Source: Pseudomonas farris (GTDB lineage: Bacteria; Pseudomonadota; Gammaproteobacteria; Pseudomonadales; Pseudomonadaceae). From it: a stretch of DNA of 64,000 nt. The stretch is taken from contig NZ_JAHSTV010000012.1 in NCBI RefSeq assembly GCF_019145235.1, positions 62,001 to 126,000 on the forward strand, in the 5' to 3' direction. The notes under the pieces are model-generated. The model had not been told where the DNA came from and did not search any database. It was given only the letters and a program-made list of their open reading frames with translations. The translations under genes and the position numbers were made by a program. Below are positions 53,791-63,822 of this stretch, one piece after another; the stretch's first letter is position 1, and every line of letters begins with the position of its first letter.

Positions 53791-56700
53791 AAAAAATCAA
53801 AACAGTACAGAAACTCTAGGCCTGGTCAAAGTTACCTACCGAGGTCTGAAAGAGATTACCTCTACCCCCCCGATGTGGACTGCCACTAGAGGGGTACCTG
53901 CAACCGGACCGTTTTCGGGCAGTGAAACCAGCTTGACTCTGGAGGACTGGCACGACTTTCTTAAGGTTGCACTTGATTTTTACGTGCGCGAGAACACCTT
54001 TATAAACATGGATCGTGACATGCAGTCCTGGATGGGCAGCAGATTTACTCCCAAATCGCTGTTTTCTCCAAAAAGCGAGATGGAAGAAAGCACAACGGTT
54101 AAGAAGTGGCCTCAAATTAAATCCGGCAATCCGCATCGGCTGGTAAAGCTGCTTGAGCAGGCAATCGGATTGAATCGAACAATCAATACGGATGCGGACA
54201 AAATCAACACCTGGTTAGAAGCTGCATGGGTCGCCCTTACGCATGCGCACATCCTCGAGTCCGCCGACCCAGGTCATCGCCTAAAGCTAGAAACCCTAAG
54301 TTTTTCGCTACCTGAAGAGGGTTGGGTCTGCCCCATAACACACCGCATTTTCGATTCGACGTTTCGTGGACTGACCCCCTATCTGCCGATGAAACTGCGC
54401 CCGCAGGACTACCGCTGTCAGAAGATTCAACTTGCCTCACTGGCCACTCTCCAAATAGACGGTAGCCCCGTGGCTAAACAGTTACAGATTCGCGAGCAAG
54501 TTTTACAAGACCCGGTCATTCAGCACCTACGATCGGAGAATCTTTGGAGCGATATAAGCGACCGTACTGTGGAAGGCGGATTCTACTATCGAACCGCAGA
54601 GCATTCGGCTCAGCAGTCAGCCCAAAGACTCGATGATTATGTGGAGCTTTTTAAAAAGGGCGATGTCAACGTACTCAACTGCTCCACGACCATGGAAATG
54701 GGCGTTGATATCGGCGGTATTTCTGCCGTAGTAATGAACAATTTACCGCCGCACCCCGCCAATTATTTACAGCGCGCCGGACGTGCGGGGCGACGTAGTG
54801 AGGCCCGTGCCATTGCATATACCCTATGTAAAGCTGACCCTCATAATCAGCGCGCTTTTGCACAGCCTAAATGGCCGTTTGTCACAGCTATTCCAGCCCC
54901 CACCATCACACTGAGCTCTTCCCGCATTGTTCAAAGGCATGTGAACTCGCTGCTGTTGTCGATTTTTCTAAAGTCCAAAACCAATAGTGACGGAGACCGG
55001 ACGAGGCTCACCCTCCAGTGGTTTTTTGGCAGCGACGACTCACCCTGCCAGCAATTCAAGGGTTGGCTGGCAAGCTGTCCGGAAGAGTTTTCAGATCCGA
55101 TCAAACGTCTTGTCAGTGGGACCTGTCTAGACGGGCGCTTGATCAGCTCAATCTCCACTGAAACGCAGGAAGGCGTACGCAGCCTCGAAGAACGATGGCT
55201 CGAAGAGTCTCAAAAACTCAACTCCAAGCTACAAGCTGCAACAGATCAGCCTTACAGAAAAGCGCTGGAGCTAGAGAAAAAGCGTCACGAAGGTGAATAC
55301 TTGCTGCGAGATCTAGCGGCCCGTGCATTCCTTCCCGGGTATGGATTCCCTACGGATGTAGTGACACTCAATACTTACAACATTGAGGACTTCAAGCATC
55401 AACGAAATCATCTTGAAAGTCGTGAAGACAGTATTTTCAACAACAAGGAGCTACCTTCTCGCGGCTTAAACATTGCAATTCGCGAATATGCACCAGGATC
55501 GCAAGTCGTAATCGATGGACGTGTCTATCGCTCTGCTGGGGTCAGCTTGCAGTGGCATGCGTCAGGCCAAGTGAACGAAGCGCAGAAATTTGATATCGCT
55601 TGGCGATGCTCAAACTGTGGTGCCACAGGTGTTATCGAAAACGCGTATGCCAATAGCTCTGAGCTGACGTGCTCACATTGCGCTCATGCAATTCAGCCCA
55701 ACGGACGTCGAACAGTGCTCCGCCCTGGTGGCTTTGTAACGGACTTCTACGAAGCCACCACAAACGACATCACCTCACAGAAATTTATTAGGGTTGAGCG
55801 GCCTCGTATTCAACTGACTGGTGAGACGATTTCGCTGCCCGACAAACGTTGTGGCTTTGTCCGATTTGGCCACGAAGGCAGCGTGTTTCACCACTCCTCC
55901 GGCGAAAACGAGAAAGGTTATGCCGTGTGTTTGACCTGCGGACGCGCAGATTCAATGCTCGCATCAGGAGACATTCCTAGAAGCCTGCTTCCTGATCAAC
56001 TCCACCGTCCTGTGGGAGGTATAACTGGCAGTCGTAAAGATTTCGACTGCCCAGGCTCAGCGGTTAAACCAAACCTTTTTCTCGGCTACCAAATTCGCAC
56101 TGATGTAATGGAGCTTTATTTGAGAAGTCCTCAGACGGGTATGTGGCTCGGGGACAGCATTGCTGAACAAACCATAGGAACAACCCTTGCCGTAGCTATC
56201 CGCGACGTAATCGCCGAGCTGTTAGGTATCGCCAGTACCGAAATGGGGTTCGGTTTCCGCCTTGATCGCGATCTCGAAAGCGGACAAGGGCGAACCGTAA
56301 TCCAACTTTTTGACGAGGTGAGCGGGGGCGCGGGGTTTGTAATGGCCGGCTTAGGTGACACCGCCGAGTTGTTGCGAAAAACATTAGGGAAACTGCACTG
56401 CCCTGTTAACTGTGAAAACGTCTGTTCACACTGCCTAGCAGGCCAAGACAGCCGAGTTGAGCGAGAGGAGCTAGACCGTGAACGCGCCATGGCGTGGCTG
56501 ACGGAGTCTGGCCTAATCGAACACCTCGACCTGCCGAATGAGTTTGGGGATGTACTAGATGCCAGTTATTGTTCAACCGGTCCAATCCGCTATTTGAGTT
56601 CAGCGATCAATTCGGCAGACCGAAACGATGGCAGTACCTCCATTTTGCTGATAGTGAGAGGTGACGTAGAGGACTGGGACCTGGACCACCCCTACTTTCG

Positions 56701-57667
56701 CGAAAAGATCTTGACCTGGGCTATTGCTGACAAACTAAACGTGAAGCTGGCAATTCCTTCGGGTGCCGCCTTAAGCAAAGAAAAGAAAAACACCCTTTTT
56801 GACCTCGCTAATTTTGGCGTTGAGCTTGAGGAGATGGACGAATCTAGCTCTCGGAAAAAGCCATACTTGATAGCCCAAATTCGTTCCAGAACGGGCACCA
56901 AGAGTCTCTTCAGTAGCGATCCATCCACCGCGATTCCGGGAGCAGGCTGGCTGAACACCAGCGATGGAATAGTCTGGGCGGGCAGCAACCTCGAGCCTCC
57001 TTGCTTTGGCGAGTCGATTGAGACTCAGGGCTGGCAACAACGAGAGCAAGATGCACGGGTCATCGAAATCACAAGTGAACTCGATGGACCTATCAACAGC
57101 TTGAATAAGCGGCTCACAACTCTTATTGAGAATCACGCTCCCGAACTTGCCGACCTAATCGCCACCGACCAAGCGTCGGTCGTTAGCTATTCCGATCGCT
57201 ATTTGAAGTCCCCATGGTCGTTGATGTTGCTAAGCGGCTTTCTCGCTTTCTTTAGAAACGAAAAGCTTGAGTCCCTCCGCATCCAGACCCTGGCACCAAG
57301 TGGAGATCAATTTAGTAGCCAAATTAGCCACGACTGGATGCACGCTAACGACCAAGACGCCCTCCTTAAGCTTTGGTTGGGCAGCCAGTTTTCAATATCG
57401 CCAGAGATTCAAATCAAAGATCGAAACAAAGACATTCAACATGGAAGGGTCATCACGGTAGATTGGGTATCTGGCAAACGTTGCAAAATCTTCCTAGATC
57501 AAGGAATGGGTTACTGGAGAGGCAAGATGCCTTATCGAGATCAGATGAGTTTTAACTTCCGCGCTGATCATGAGAACCAAGCGCTGCAAATGCTTGAAAA
57601 ATACAAGTCTGCTCAGATGCACCCTGGCGGCGATTGGCCTACATACATGAGTGTGGTAGTTAGCTAA
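53783..57667 (+). pseudogene. druE: DruE helicase, 3' part (cut by IS66)
   Basis: The remaining 1294 codons of the helicase, in frame with the 5' part once the element and one duplication copy are removed. The join reads REFARRPKNQNSTETLGL, the expected sequence at this place in DUF1998 helicases. Motif V-VI follow (NCSTTMEMGVDIGG, QRAGRAGRR). A second zinc-ribbon segment (CSNCGATG and CSHCAHAI) and DUF1998 (FDEVSGGAGFV, CPVNCENVCSHCLAG) come later, then about 400 C-terminal residues of unknown type. No start is near the break; the first ATG is at 53873, so a free C-terminal fragment would lack the ATP-binding lobe. Confidence 0.82.
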
Positions 57668-57760
57668 CCAAAACACACGCAAAGGGCGTGCAACGTGCAG
57701 AGGAATGGCTGGAGGACCATGTGCACATTGGGAATGTCCTTCGCACAGAAACTGGGAGAT

Positions 57761-57800
57761 TTCAGCTGTGCCCGGTGCGCAAGCACCGGGCACAGCTGAA
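57761..57800. terminator. Perfect 18-bp hairpin with GCAA loop after druE
   Basis: TTCAGCTGTGCCCGGTGC and its exact complement flank the tetraloop GCAA, 94 nt downstream of the druE stop. It has no strong T-run (AAAAGG follows). It may stop or stabilise druHE transcripts, or belong to the ICE-like remnant. The rest of the 319-nt gap up to 57986 shows nothing I recognise. Confidence 0.55.
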
Positions 57801-57986
57801 AAGGCCAAAAAGCCGTAAACCTCCGCCTTCAACTGGCTGATATTTCGCTTCTGAGCCGAGGCACTCGATGGATGTGACTCATCCAACACTATCTTTAAGT
57901 CGACGTCCTCAGACATTGACGCTGGCGCGTGGCATGCGACCCGCTCAGGACGCCCGCCAGGAACAGCTCCATATCGAATGCCGTGC

Positions 57987-58965
57987 TCATGCTCGACCAC
58001 CGATGTAAGCCGATACCACGTCGATACGGCCGTGCCCCAGCTCGTAGCTGATCTGTGCTCGGGCCGACTGATCACGGTGTCGGTAAAGTTGGTAGCAACG
58101 ACCGCTATTGATGGGCGCGGAATGGTGAGTGATTTGCTCATAGCGTTCGCATGCATAGACCGCGCGCAACTCATGGAAGCCTTTGAGGTTGTGCTGATGG
58201 AGGATGCCCCGTGCGGGACGAACGATTTCCTGTAGGAAGTCGAGGTAACTTTCGTTCGGTGCAAGCAGGTTGTGGCTACCCTCGGGCGAGACTTGTTCGG
58301 CAAACCTCAGCGTCACGAATATGATCATCTACCGTAATCCAACGAGGAGCTGACGCGCCTGAGCGACCACCTTTGGTGCCCTCTTGGATGTTAATCCTCC
58401 CAAGATGCTCAGCTTCAGATTGCAGGCGCGGAAGGTCGGCCAAGATGGCCTCGCGTAAGCGCATGCCGGTGGCTCTCGCCAACTGAGCGATGGCCGCCGC
58501 GCGCGGCATTTGGTGTTTGCAGAGCGCGTCGACGATCTGATTCATGTGTTCGGGGTCTTGGCCTTGTGGCACTGAATGACGAACACTAGTGCGCCGCATT
58601 CCTAACGCCTTGCTCGGGCTCGGCACTTTCACATATTGATCACCGCGAAGCGCGGCCATGGTCCGGTTGACGCTGGACAACCGATTTTGCGCTGTGGCGA
58701 TGGCGATAGCACCGTATTCAACTTGCTGGCGCAGATGCTCGGTGTAGTCCAGCAAGGTCTGCCGATCAATCTGTCGCGCATCGTTGACGCCTGGCCCATC
58801 CTCCGACCGACACCAGCGTACAAACGCCTGCCACCGATCACTATGTGCTTTGACCGTCCCGTAATGCCCACCGCCAAACAGATCTTTCAGCGCTTGCGGC
58901 CCCGCATAGCTCAATTGCCGGCCATAGCCAAAATTGCGCCCATCCCGTCTACCGACCAATGCCAT
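57987..58965 (-). pseudogene. Integrase-domain (tyrosine recombinase-like) gene, frameshifted
   Basis: A gene of about 325 codons of the island-borne integrase-domain type found in Pseudomonas genomic islands. The first frame (229 aa, MALVGRRDGRNFGYGRQLSY...) carries SAM-like and catalytic N-terminal parts with ARATGMRLREAILADL (catalytic Arg). It then shifts near 58308-58311: the continuation RFAEQVSPEGSHNLLAPNES, KGFHELRAVYACERYEQ and ISYELGHGRIDVVSAYIGG is in another frame. One missing base explains the break. It is unlikely to be active. Confidence 0.75.
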
Positions 58966-59394
58966 GATCCAACTCCTCTCGAAGCCAAATCTTTTAAAAC
59001 CTTCCTCACGTCATCCCGCCAAGAATGTTGAGTGTTATCAGGGATCAAGGCCCCTGCGACCTGTGAGGGTTGTCCACTAACGCGGGACTGGCGGCTCTTT
59101 ACGACTGGGAGCTTGGGCATCTCATGACCTGGCCTCCTGAGCACCTCCGAAGAGGTGGGCGGGTGGAGGCTGCACTGGCTGACGAAACCGGTGCTGCGAG
59201 ATCCTGAGTCAGGTGAAGGCAGTGAGGCGATGACCGGGGCATGCCTGACTGTCAGTCAGGTGCAGTCCATTCCTTGGACTGCGGCACCATCATCGGCATC
59301 GCTGTTGCCGGTGACTTCGGTGTTTGTCACGCCGATTGTCACGAGGGGAATTGCCGCAAAGCCTTGTACGAGTTGGGCTGCAGCAGCGGTAGGA

Positions 59395-59429
59395 GCGCCC
59401 GTCTCTTTCCGGGAGAAAGAGACGGGCGC
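59395..59429. repeat. Perfect 15-bp inverted repeat
   Basis: GCGCCCGTCTCTTTC and its exact complement around a 5-nt loop. It lies upstream of the frameshifted integrase-domain gene and is not followed by a T-run. Role unknown. Confidence 0.7.
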
Positions 59430-59648
59430 AGGTTGGCGCAGTGAAATGGCCAAGCGGATAGGTTGCTGCAGGGCAGCTATGAAAGGGGATGAGTTGCCGC
59501 AGTAGGCATCCATCACATCGCTGTGACCGTGCGAGCCGCCGGACGCTAATCGCACTTTGGGAGAACCACCAGGTGTGGCGTAGCCTTGAAGGTTCTGGCT
59601 ACCTGGGTTGCTGTCAACGACAGCGCTTTGCCCAATCTTTTCTACTCC

Positions 59649-59861
59649 TGTGGATAATTCGGGTCAAGGTTCGAATTTTCGGGAATTCTGCGGCTGTGGA
59701 TGAAATTATCCACCGGTGGAAATCAGTGGTTTTCCACAGACAGTTTGCGTGGGCTTTAGATTTTTTAAATGAGGTCCATCCAAGCAGGGCGGCTTTGCAG
59801 CCCCGCTTGGATGGACCCGTGCTGAAGGGTGGACTGCTGTGATTTCAAAGGCTTATCCACG
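59649..59861. promoter_or_regulatory. Cluster of DnaA-box-like sites (possible origin)
   Basis: The complement of the exact DnaA box TTATCCACA is at 59649-59657. One-mismatch copies lie at 59695-59703, 59706-59714, 59730-59738 and 59853-59861. Five sites in about 210 nt, with AT-rich stretches (TTTTTTAAAT) and a large palindrome between them, resemble a plasmid or ICE replication origin. Function is inferred from motif clustering only. Confidence 0.45.
59773..59817. repeat. Large interrupted palindrome inside the DnaA-box cluster
   Basis: Arms of 13 bp (GGTCCATCCAAGC and complement) extend, after one mismatch, by four more pairs around a 9-nt loop. It could be a binding site for a replication or recombination protein, or a transfer-origin hairpin. 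Confidence 0.6.
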
Positions 59862-60122
59862 TTTTGATGCGCCACGGATATTTTTAGGGTGGTGATCGTC
59901 ACCTCCCTGCCCCCAACCTATTGAGTGGAAATATCCAACTGAGGCCATCACCGCTCGCTGTCGTTGCAGCATAATGCGTCGAGCAATGCATCGCGCTCGT
60001 GAACCTCGCGAAAGATGAGACACAAAAAAAATCCGTGATCGATATGTGTATTAACCAAGCAAGCAACTCGGACAGTCTAAAAACCGCTGCATCTAACTGA
60101 GTAAGCCCCCCGGCTAGGTAGG

Positions 60123-60138
60123 CTCAGCAGAAGCTGAG
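60123..60138 (-). terminator. Short hairpin after mcrC
   Basis: CTCAGC / GCTGAG with an AGAA loop lies about 19 nt past the mcrC stop. The stem is only 6 bp and lacks a T-run, so this is a weak candidate. Confidence 0.3.
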
Positions 60139-60156
60139 TCTTCCCATACAGAAAAA

Positions 60157-61281
60157 TCAAGCTGTGCAACGTGGATCCCGTTTTATCATCCTCAGCAGTT
60201 GCTCACGAATTTCTCTGCTGCTCGCAGCAAGATCCACCGTCGCAAAGCGGATGTAGTGTCTCTGTATGACAACACTTTCATCGACTGTTTCACCTATGGC
60301 AGGGTGCAACAGCAATCCGCTGGCGCTCTGTGCGAGGATGTCCGAGTCAGCGACCTGTGAGCGAAGGTACGCGTAAATCTGATAGAGGTAACCGCTACGC
60401 AGAGTCTCGTCTCGGTAATTACTTTTCGTGTAGATGGACGTGAACTTGGTATCGATCACCATCCGCTGCCCCAAATCCAAGTTTTCAAGAATCATATCAA
60501 CGGTCATCTGCGGGAGGACCGAATTTAGACCAGGAGTACGATCGCTAGAAAACCATTTTAATTTTACACCAGGCCGTACGATCCACCCATCCGTCAGCGC
60601 CACACGATAAAAGCCTGCCACTGCCTTCTCAAACAGACGACGCACCCAGATCTCCTCCCGTTCAGGCTGCTGCATAAAATGCTTGCCCTCAGACTCATTG
60701 GGCAATGCCATGTCGTAGGCCAGTTTCGCAGCAGAAACCATCAGACGCTCCGCCGAATCGTGCGCGTCAAATCGATCAAGGTCGATCTGCGAGCGATTCA
60801 CCCCCTGATCAGACACCCCCATCTCGGTCATGCGCTGCGCTAGTTGTCGACAGCGTCTGCCGACGGGGTGCTGGTATAGAAGCCTGGAGAGCTTCTCCAA
60901 GGCCACGCGCACGAAGCGATTACGCGAAGTGTCCAGTGTCAGCTCGTCAAACCGACAGGCTATCTGACCGCGCATCAGCAACTGCCTGCGCTCGGTGGTC
61001 AGAACGTCAATTCGTCCGCGAACTCGGTTGAGGGTTTTTTCTCTATGCTGATAACCAAGCCCTAGGTGCCGTCGCATACGAGCTTCGACGGCATTGACCA
61101 GGATCTCGCCAACCAAGCGAGGCAGCTCATCCGGCATGGTTTCACTCGCAGTCCTGGCTTGGCCGAGTGTCCGGTAAAGATCCGAGGCATACAGCATCAG
61201 AAGCCAAAGATTTCTGACGGGGATACGGCCGACAGTTCTCTCGAAGGCTTGCGGCGCGCCCCCCTGCGTCAAGTCAGTCAT
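60157..61281 (-). CDS. mcrC: McrC endonuclease subunit of McrBC
   Basis: The nuclease partner of McrB in type IV restriction of modified DNA. The 374-aa protein contains the McrBC_IN_C pattern: RIPVRNLWLLMLYASDL at the start, a helical middle (LDTSRNRFVRVALEKLSRLL), and a PD-(D/E)xK site with TVDMIL near 260 and VIDTKF near 275. The start at 61281 follows the mcrB stop by one base (TGATATG), so the two are coupled. A longer frame upstream overlaps mcrB and is not supported. Confidence 0.9.
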   Translation of the reverse strand: MTDLTQGGAPQAFERTVGRIPVRNLWLLMLYASDLYRTLGQARTASETMPDELPRLVGEILVNAVEARMRRHLGLGYQHREKTLNRVRGRIDVLTTERRQLLMRGQIACRFDELTLDTSRNRFVRVALEKLSRLLYQHPVGRRCRQLAQRMTEMGVSDQGVNRSQIDLDRFDAHDSAERLMVSAAKLAYDMALPNESEGKHFMQQPEREEIWVRRLFEKAVAGFYRVALTDGWIVRPGVKLKWFSSDRTPGLNSVLPQMTVDMILENLDLGQRMVIDTKFTSIYTKSNYRDETLRSGYLYQIYAYLRSQVADSDILAQSASGLLLHPAIGETVDESVVIQRHYIRFATVDLAASSREIREQLLRMIKRDPRCTA

Positions 61282-61282
61282 A

Positions 61283-63517
61283 TCACCAACCCAACAAAAG
61301 ATTTGCCACCGCCTCTTTTGCTCTGGCAGGTGTATCCGCCCAATATTCATCAAGCAACGGAGAGATTTCGGTTTCGACCACTCGAATGAACCAGTCTCGC
61401 GTGGTGCCCGCTTCAAGTAAATTGCTCGGCGTTACGTAGCTATGGCCGATCTGAAATTGCTGACCGAGCCTATCATCTTCTGCAATCTTGGCATTGAGCT
61501 GAGCCATTCGCTGTTCGATGTCCTGCGCCAGTCGTGCATCGACACCAGCCTGTTCGATCACCCACTTGCGCCATCGATTACCCAACCTCGGGGTCAACCC
61601 GATGAACGCGAATCTACGCCGCAGAGCCAAGTCGACCAGAGCCAGTGATCGATCCGCTATGTTCATGGTACCAATAACATGGAGGTTTTCAGGAATATGC
61701 ACAGAGGTTCGATTGCCGTCGGAGTCTGGATAGCTCAACTCCAGCGCTTCGCTCGGAGTGCGTTTACCCGCCTCCAACAAAGTCAGAAGTTCACCAAATA
61801 TTTGCGCCGGATTACCCCGATTAATCTCCTCAATAACGACTACAAAAGTCGAATCGGGAGTTTTCAGTGCGGCTTTGATTGCCTCCATGAAAACCCCTTC
61901 AGCCAAGGCAAGACCGCCCTGACCGTTAGGACGCCAACCTCTTACGAAGTCTTCATAGGACAGGTTCGGATGGAACTGCACCGAGCGGATTTTCTTGATG
62001 TCTCGTGAGCCAATCAATGCGAAAGCCAGCCGCTTGGCCAGCCACGTCTTGCCTGTACCGGGCGGGCCTTGAAGAATGAGATTCTTCTTCTCACGCAAAC
62101 GAACAAGCATGCTTTCCAGCTCGACGTACTCTAAGAAGCAACCTTCTATGAGTATGTCGTCCAAGGTATAGGCCGGTATAGCCGAATAGACGACGATCGT
62201 TTCTTCGACACCACCTACCTCCAACGCTTCGTCCGCGCTTAATTCTTCTTGGAGCTCTTCGTCGTTATCCAGAATTACTTCAGGCTCAAAGCTCCACGCT
62301 TGAAGTGACAACTCGGGGAAGGAGTGGGCAGGATATGAGGGCTCCTGAAATCGAGGTTCAAGGATATCTGTCACCTGGAGGTAATCCAAAGCGTTACAAC
62401 GTTTACTCGGACCATTCGTATTGATAGCAATGGCCAGCGTGTTCCTGATGAACTTCCTGGAGAGCTCATCGAGACTGAGTAGGGCCCAGGGCCTGGCCCA
62501 GTAAAGTCCCATCGTCAGGTTCCAGGCGACACCCAGACGCCCATTGCTGTTCTCGAAGGCTTTAGCAAAAGCCGCTCGCGCCACCTCGCCCTGATCTCCT
62601 TCACTGTCGGCGTAGACGACTGCAGCCGCAAAAGTATCCCATAGGGAATCGACATGATCAGCATCGCGTTTATTCTCCGGAGGGAAGAACCAGGACTTCA
62701 AGTTGTGCAGCACCGGCACACCTTCAAAGGATTTGGGCACCGACTGATCTACACCCAGAAATTTCGCTATCTCAGCCGCGATGGTTTGACGGTTTATCTC
62801 CGTGGTTTGCCGGTTGAACGCCCCCATTACGGTGAACGGACAAATATCCCGTACAAAGCCGCGCTCTCCATTTGGATAGGTATCAGCGTGAAGGTAACCA
62901 AGTGCTGCCACTCGGGTTGATATCTCCTGCAGTCCTGCCACCAAGGCTTTTCGGTTGTGTCGGTACTCAAGCAGTCCATCTGCAATAGCCATGTAGAAAC
63001 GGGTCCAGGCAAACTTTTCGAGACCTGCCCCTTGGCTTCCGAAGCGCGCTCTCCAATATGGGGCGTTGCAAAAACGCTGAATGTCTTGAGGTGCATCGTC
63101 GAACGTTAGGGCAATCAGCCCATCGTTCTTCCAGTCGCCAGGCACTACACGCCAGATGGTGCCCCGATGGGTGTAAAAAAACCATTTACGTCCCGGCTGA
63201 AGCGGCGTCCAACTAACACTGACTTGCTTACCGTCATTGCGATTTTCGGTGATGACACCGATCGCCTTGATCGCCATAACCGAAACTCGATTACCTCGAT
63301 TATCGAACGGCAGGTCGTGTAACTGGGTATAGGACGATTTGATTGCAATGCGCTCGCCGACTTGCATGCTCCGGACAAGGTCCAGGTGCTTGTCGTTGTA
63401 GCCATTTTCCCAGATCCCTTCACTCAGAAATCGTTGCGTCTGGTCATCCGTTTTTCCATAGGCTGCACCGACGAACCAAACGGGCTGAGCAGAGGTTCCT
63501 TTGGATGTATTAGTCAT
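61283..63517 (-). CDS. mcrB: McrB family AAA+ GTPase with EVE-like N-terminal domain
   Basis: The motor and recognition subunit of McrBC. The 744-aa protein has a C-terminal AAA+ domain (about 470-740) with Walker A GPPGTGKTW near 483, Walker B VVVIEEINRGNPAQIFGELL and the McrB sensor GTMNIADRSLALVDLALRRRF. The N-terminal 130 residues (WFVGAAYGKTDDQTQRFLSE, IKAIGVITENRNDGKQVSVSW) look like a PUA/EVE-type domain rather than the classical E. coli McrB methyl-cytosine reader. EVE-like modules bind modified bases. AAAGGGA lies 6 nt before the ATG. It reads leftward from the right end of the island. Confidence 0.88.
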   Translation of the reverse strand: MTNTSKGTSAQPVWFVGAAYGKTDDQTQRFLSEGIWENGYNDKHLDLVRSMQVGERIAIKSSYTQLHDLPFDNRGNRVSVMAIKAIGVITENRNDGKQVSVSWTPLQPGRKWFFYTHRGTIWRVVPGDWKNDGLIALTFDDAPQDIQRFCNAPYWRARFGSQGAGLEKFAWTRFYMAIADGLLEYRHNRKALVAGLQEISTRVAALGYLHADTYPNGERGFVRDICPFTVMGAFNRQTTEINRQTIAAEIAKFLGVDQSVPKSFEGVPVLHNLKSWFFPPENKRDADHVDSLWDTFAAAVVYADSEGDQGEVARAAFAKAFENSNGRLGVAWNLTMGLYWARPWALLSLDELSRKFIRNTLAIAINTNGPSKRCNALDYLQVTDILEPRFQEPSYPAHSFPELSLQAWSFEPEVILDNDEELQEELSADEALEVGGVEETIVVYSAIPAYTLDDILIEGCFLEYVELESMLVRLREKKNLILQGPPGTGKTWLAKRLAFALIGSRDIKKIRSVQFHPNLSYEDFVRGWRPNGQGGLALAEGVFMEAIKAALKTPDSTFVVVIEEINRGNPAQIFGELLTLLEAGKRTPSEALELSYPDSDGNRTSVHIPENLHVIGTMNIADRSLALVDLALRRRFAFIGLTPRLGNRWRKWVIEQAGVDARLAQDIEQRMAQLNAKIAEDDRLGQQFQIGHSYVTPSNLLEAGTTRDWFIRVVETEISPLLDEYWADTPARAKEAVANLLLGW

Positions 63518-63739
63518 GTAAATCCCTTTAATCGCTGCGAGGGAGCTGATGCCACCGAGGTGTTGACAATTGTGGCTGAGTATCCCTCGACGGGTAGCAA
63601 AATGGCAGTATCGACTCAGTTTTTTGAAGACGCATCAGGAAAGTTCGATCACTCAATTCGAACAACAAAAAAATCAGGAAACCCGGTTCAAAAAAAGCCG
63701 GTCTTTGCCGGAGAAAAATCAGGGAAAAACGCCAAAAAA

Positions 63740-63762
63740 TGGGGGAACAAATGGGGGAGCAG
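63740..63762 (+). repeat. Candidate integrase arm site, right copy
   Basis: TGGGGGAACAA followed by ATGGGGGAGCAG, two differences from 44043-44065 and the same orientation, 61 nt inside the right end repeat. The 222 nt between mcrB and this site hold no gene I can see; they should include the mcrBC promoter. Confidence 0.5.
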
Positions 63763-63822
63763 AAGGATTTATAAAAACCATAACTTATTATTTTTCAAAT
63801 ACCTACATCGATAAAAAGCTAA

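Larger units (their letters stand above)
58966..60156. other. Non-coding ICE-like remnant with hairpins and DnaA-box-like sites
   Basis: About 1.2 kb with no gene I can support; frames here lack conserved motifs and read across palindromes. It contains CTGACTGTCAGTCAG (59245-59259), a 15-bp perfect hairpin at 59395, DnaA-box-like sequences from 59649 to 59861 and an 18-bp interrupted palindrome at 59773. From 59862 to 60120 I see nothing. The set resembles a maintenance or origin region of an integrative element. Confidence 0.5.

Noticed and set aside
45639..57667. DISARM or BREX instead of Druantia
   Set aside because: DUF1998 occurs as a separate gene in DISARM, and no methyltransferase, PglZ or BrxC-like gene is present. 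Helicase and DUF1998 in one approximately 2000-aa chain with one large partner fits Druantia III better.
53873..57667. The 3' part of druE as a separate functional gene
   Set aside because: It lacks the ATP-binding lobe, its first ATG lies 90 nt inside the conserved frame, and the upstream sequence continues the conserved protein in frame to the duplication.
57494..58303. A 269-codon minus-strand frame over the end of druE and the integrase-domain gene
   Set aside because: It spans the end of druE and the second part of the frameshifted recombinase in a third frame, and has no recognisable motif.
59155..59555. Frames of about 100-116 codons on both strands
   Set aside because: Each reads through palindromes and the two strands compete; no ribosome-binding site or conserved motif supports either.
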